From NCBI GenBank assembly GCA_934201655.1, contig CAKPXD010000063.1, positions 1-7,740 on the forward strand: a DNA stretch of 7,740 nt. The letters are read 5' to 3'. Origin of the DNA: an uncultured Streptococcus sp. (GTDB lineage: Bacteria > Bacillota > Bacilli > Lactobacillales > Streptococcaceae). Every line of letters starts with the position of its first letter. The stretch's first letter is position 1. Position numbers and translations under genes: made by a program. Shown one piece after another: positions 5,959-7,740 of the stretch. The notes under the pieces are model-generated. The model saw nothing but the letters and a program-made list of their open reading frames with translations, ran no database searches and was not told where the DNA came from.

Positions 5959-7344
5959 ATGGCAAAAGGAATGTTTAAGCAAGAACGTTTTTCGTTTCGT
6001 AAAATGAAAGTTGGATTGGCATCTGTGGCTATCCTCTTTGCTTTTGCACAACTTGGACAAGTTTCGGCTGATGAAACTAGTAAAGTTTCGTCAAGTGAAA
6101 TTACTAAGGTAACTGAGGCACCAAAAGTAGTTGAAGAAGTCAAATCGCCTATTGAAGTTGCAACTGAAGAAATTGCAGCAGAAAGTGAGAAACCAGTTGT
6201 AAAAGAATCAGAAGCAAAACCAGGCGATTTAATTGATGTTTCTACCAAACTATCACCTATTGATGTCAAAGAAAGTCAAGAAGGCAATCAAAAAGTCCAT
6301 GTAGAAACAGCGACTGCAGAAGTTTCAAAAACAGAAGTGATTGCATCTAAAGATGAGACAATTCCGGCACCAGCAACAACGACTACTGAAGGTACAGTAA
6401 CTGGCAAGGATGAAAAAGGAAATACATTCACTCAGTACGAACGAGTAGACAAGACAACAACTGTGGAAATAACTAAAACACCACCAACTGTTAAAAAAGC
6501 AGGAGCAGCTGATATTGTTTTCGTGGTTGACCGTTCAGGATCTATGGGAGGAACCATTAATACTGTTCGTAAAAATGTCAATGAGTTTGCAAGAAATCTT
6601 GCCAAAGATGGAGTGGCAGCACGTTTTGGATTAGCTACCTTTAGTGATGAAGTTTTTGGACGTAATAGAGGAAAAACAGATGAAGGTACAATTTTAACAA
6701 AATTTAACGAATCTTATTTTACATCTGACCCAGCTGAACTTGAAAAAGCCTTAGCAGGCATTAAGATTGCAGATGGTGGAGATTTCGCTGAAACATCTTC
6801 ACCTGCTCTAACACAAATTGTTTCAACCTATGACTGGTCTAAGTCACCAAAAAATAAAAAGTTTGTCGTATTGTTGACAGATGCTCCAATGAAGCAAGAT
6901 GCCTCAGTCCCAACTATTGCCGAGACACTTGCGTCTTTAAAAGCAGCAAATATTGAAAGAATTGTTGCAACTTCGACATCTTTTGGGACCGATATTAGCT
7001 ATAAAGATTTTGTATCTGAAGGTCGATTAATGAAAATTGACAGTAACTTGGCTGACTCTTTAACTAAGGATGCAGCTTCATGGATTGTGGAAACAGTCAG
7101 TGAGGGACGTCAGTACAAGGTAACAAAAGACAGCTACCAATTCTACTTGGAACGTCGTACAACTGTGCCAGTTTTGGAGCAGAAAGCAACTCCTAAACCA
7201 GAACCTACTGCTTACAAACCAGAACCAGCTAAACTTCCTGAAACAGGAAGCAATGATACAAGAAATCAAAGTCTCATGGGACTTGGTCTATTGTTCGCCG
7301 GACTTGGATTAGCCCTAGGAAACAGAAAATCAAAAGAACAGTAA
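5959..7344 (+). CDS. LPXTG-anchored surface protein with a von Willebrand factor A domain
   Basis: This 461-residue cell-wall protein is probably an adhesin or matrix-binding protein; the ligand is unknown. The signal peptide is of the YSIRK-G/S type in a variant form (FSFRK 11-15, Gly19, Ser22), with likely cleavage after VSA (34-37 region, Ala37). Residues 38-185 are acidic and rich in Thr, Val, Glu and Lys, a probable stalk. The VWA domain spans roughly 186-370 and has a complete MIDAS site: DRSGS (Asp191, Ser193, Ser195), Thr279 and Asp308. A short Pro-rich linker with two KPEP units follows. The sortase signal LPETG is at 426-430, with a hydrophobic helix and the basic tail NRKSKEQ. It is much smaller than pilus-tip VWA adhesins, and no pilin or sortase genes are nearby. 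ATG 5959 is supported by AAGAGG five bases upstream. Confidence 0.92.
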   Translation: MAKGMFKQERFSFRKMKVGLASVAILFAFAQLGQVSADETSKVSSSEITKVTEAPKVVEEVKSPIEVATEEIAAESEKPVVKESEAKPGDLIDVSTKLSPIDVKESQEGNQKVHVETATAEVSKTEVIASKDETIPAPATTTTEGTVTGKDEKGNTFTQYERVDKTTTVEITKTPPTVKKAGAADIVFVVDRSGSMGGTINTVRKNVNEFARNLAKDGVAARFGLATFSDEVFGRNRGKTDEGTILTKFNESYFTSDPAELEKALAGIKIADGGDFAETSSPALTQIVSTYDWSKSPKNKKFVVLLTDAPMKQDASVPTIAETLASLKAANIERIVATSTSFGTDISYKDFVSEGRLMKIDSNLADSLTKDAASWIVETVSEGRQYKVTKDSYQFYLERRTTVPVLEQKATPKPEPTAYKPEPAKLPETGSNDTRNQSLMGLGLLFAGLGLALGNRKSKEQ

Positions 7345-7363
7345 GATAAATTAATAAAAACAC

Positions 7364-7410
7364 AAAACACCTGAATTAGAGCTGTATAGGCTATTATCAG
7401 GTGTTTTTTT
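7364..7410 (+). terminator. Terminator of the VWA gene
   Basis: An 11-bp stem, AAAACACCTGA 7364-7374 with TCAGGTGTTTT 7397-7407, is followed by T residues to 7410. The loop contains a small AGC/GCT pair. It lies about 20 bases after the stop codon. Confidence 0.9.
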
Positions 7411-7434
7411 GATGAAGTTATCCTAAAATGAAAT

Positions 7435-7468
7435 AAACGCACTGAGACGAGTATTTCAGTGTGTTTTT
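7435..7468 (+). terminator. Second terminator after the VWA gene
   Basis: AAACGCACTGA 7435-7445 pairs with TCAGTGTGTTT 7456-7466 (one G-T wobble) and ends in TTTTT. It backs up the previous terminator. The stretch 7470-7588 beyond it shows no recognisable gene or site. Confidence 0.78.
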
Positions 7469-7590
7469 GTACTAATTTTGTCTTTAAAATAGTTAAGTAG
7501 ATTATTTGATAAAGCCATTGTATTAGATGATTGGTTTGCCATCAATGTAACAGATGGAATATTTCATTCAGCTAGAGCGATAGAATTAAT

Positions 7591-7619
7591 GCACCATTTT
7601 TGGTGCGTTTTCATTTTTT
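7591..7619 (+). terminator. Short terminator before the pezA-like gene
   Basis: GCACCA 7591-7596 pairs with TGGTGC 7601-7606 around a TTTT loop, followed by GTTTTCATTTTTT. It overlaps the expected -35 region of the next promoter, so it insulates the following operon from read-through. Confidence 0.72.
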
Positions 7620-7640
7620 ATGCTATAATAGAAATAAATA
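7600..7640 (+). promoter_or_regulatory. Promoter and possible autoregulatory operator of the pezA-like gene
   Basis: A perfect extended -10, TG-C-TATAAT (7621-7629), has a poor -35 (TTGGTG 7600-7605, 18-bp spacing). CTATAATAG (7623-7631) is a 9-base palindrome over the -10, and outer TTT/AAA positions extend the symmetry imperfectly. PezA is known to repress its own operon from a palindrome over the promoter, so this is a fitting site; the match to the real operator is not verified. AAAGGAGGAG (7641-7650) follows. Confidence 0.65.
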
Positions 7641-7654
7641 AAAGGAGGAGTTAC

Positions 7655-7740
7655 ATGATTGGAGAAAATATAAAAACGTTACGTAAAGCCCATAAATTAA
7701 CGCAGCCTGAGTTTGCAAAGATTGTTGGTATCTCTAGAAA
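7655..7740 (+). CDS. pezA: Xre-family HTH regulator, probable PezA antitoxin (3' end outside window)
   Basis: Only the first 28 codons are present, from ATG 7655 with AAAGGAGGAG just upstream. The peptide begins MIGENIKTLRKAHKLTQ and continues through PEFAKIVGISR, the first two helices of a helix-turn-helix of the Cro/C1 type. Against the pneumococcal PezA N-terminus as I remember it, 23 of 28 residues agree. PezA is the antitoxin and autorepressor of PezAT; PezT, a zeta-type kinase that phosphorylates UDP-N-acetylglucosamine, would be encoded just after it. PezT and the rest of PezA lie outside the window, so the system is predicted and not seen. Another Xre repressor with a similar N-terminus remains possible. 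Confidence 0.75.
   Translation, partial: MIGENIKTLRKAHKLTQPEFAKIVGISR

Noticed and set aside
7589..7657. ATG 7589 as an upstream start for the pezA-like gene
   Set aside because: It lies within a terminator and upstream of the promoter, without a ribosome binding site; ATG 7655 has AAAGGAGGAG.

Overview
The window looks like chromosomal DNA of a low-GC Gram-positive bacterium, most likely a mitis-group Streptococcus (S. mitis, S. oralis or S. pneumoniae relatives). The grounds are the C-terminus of ribosomal protein S15, extended -10 promoters of the TGnTATAAT type, strong AAGGAGG ribosome binding sites, a YSIRK-type signal with an LPETG anchor, BOX-like intergenic hairpins and a PezA-like antitoxin start. 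The species call is inference from remembered family sequences; no search was run. All genes lie on the + strand.

Layout. (1) 1-104: the 3' end of rpsO. (2) 105-707: about 600 bases without a gene but dense in structure. They hold two long hairpin repeats and a third truncated copy, a roughly 92-nt foldable insert (484-575), four intrinsic terminators, and then the promoter and an operator-like dyad of the next operon. (3) 708-4221: a four-gene operon encoding a FecCD-type permease, its ATPase, a substrate-binding lipoprotein and a cytoplasmic alpha/beta-hydrolase esterase. This reads as import of a ferric siderophore (or a similar chelate) followed by cleavage of the ligand inside the cell. 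(4) 4374-5717: cshB, a DEAD-box RNA helicase with its own promoter and terminator. (5) 5959-7344: a compact LPXTG surface protein with one von Willebrand factor A domain and a complete MIDAS metal site, as a single-gene unit. (6) 7345-7654: stacked terminators and then the promoter of the last gene. (7) 7655-7740: the first 28 codons of a Xre-family regulator that closely matches pneumococcal PezA as remembered, so a PezAT toxin-antitoxin operon probably continues beyond the window.

The genes form separate transcription units, well insulated by terminators. The best leads are the transporter-esterase operon (possible xenosiderophore use, with an odd overlapping esterase start), the repeat cluster after rpsO (two hairpins whose stems differ in sequence but keep their pairing, plus a partial duplication that exposes a structured insert), the small VWA surface protein of unknown ligand, and the probable start of a PezAT operon.
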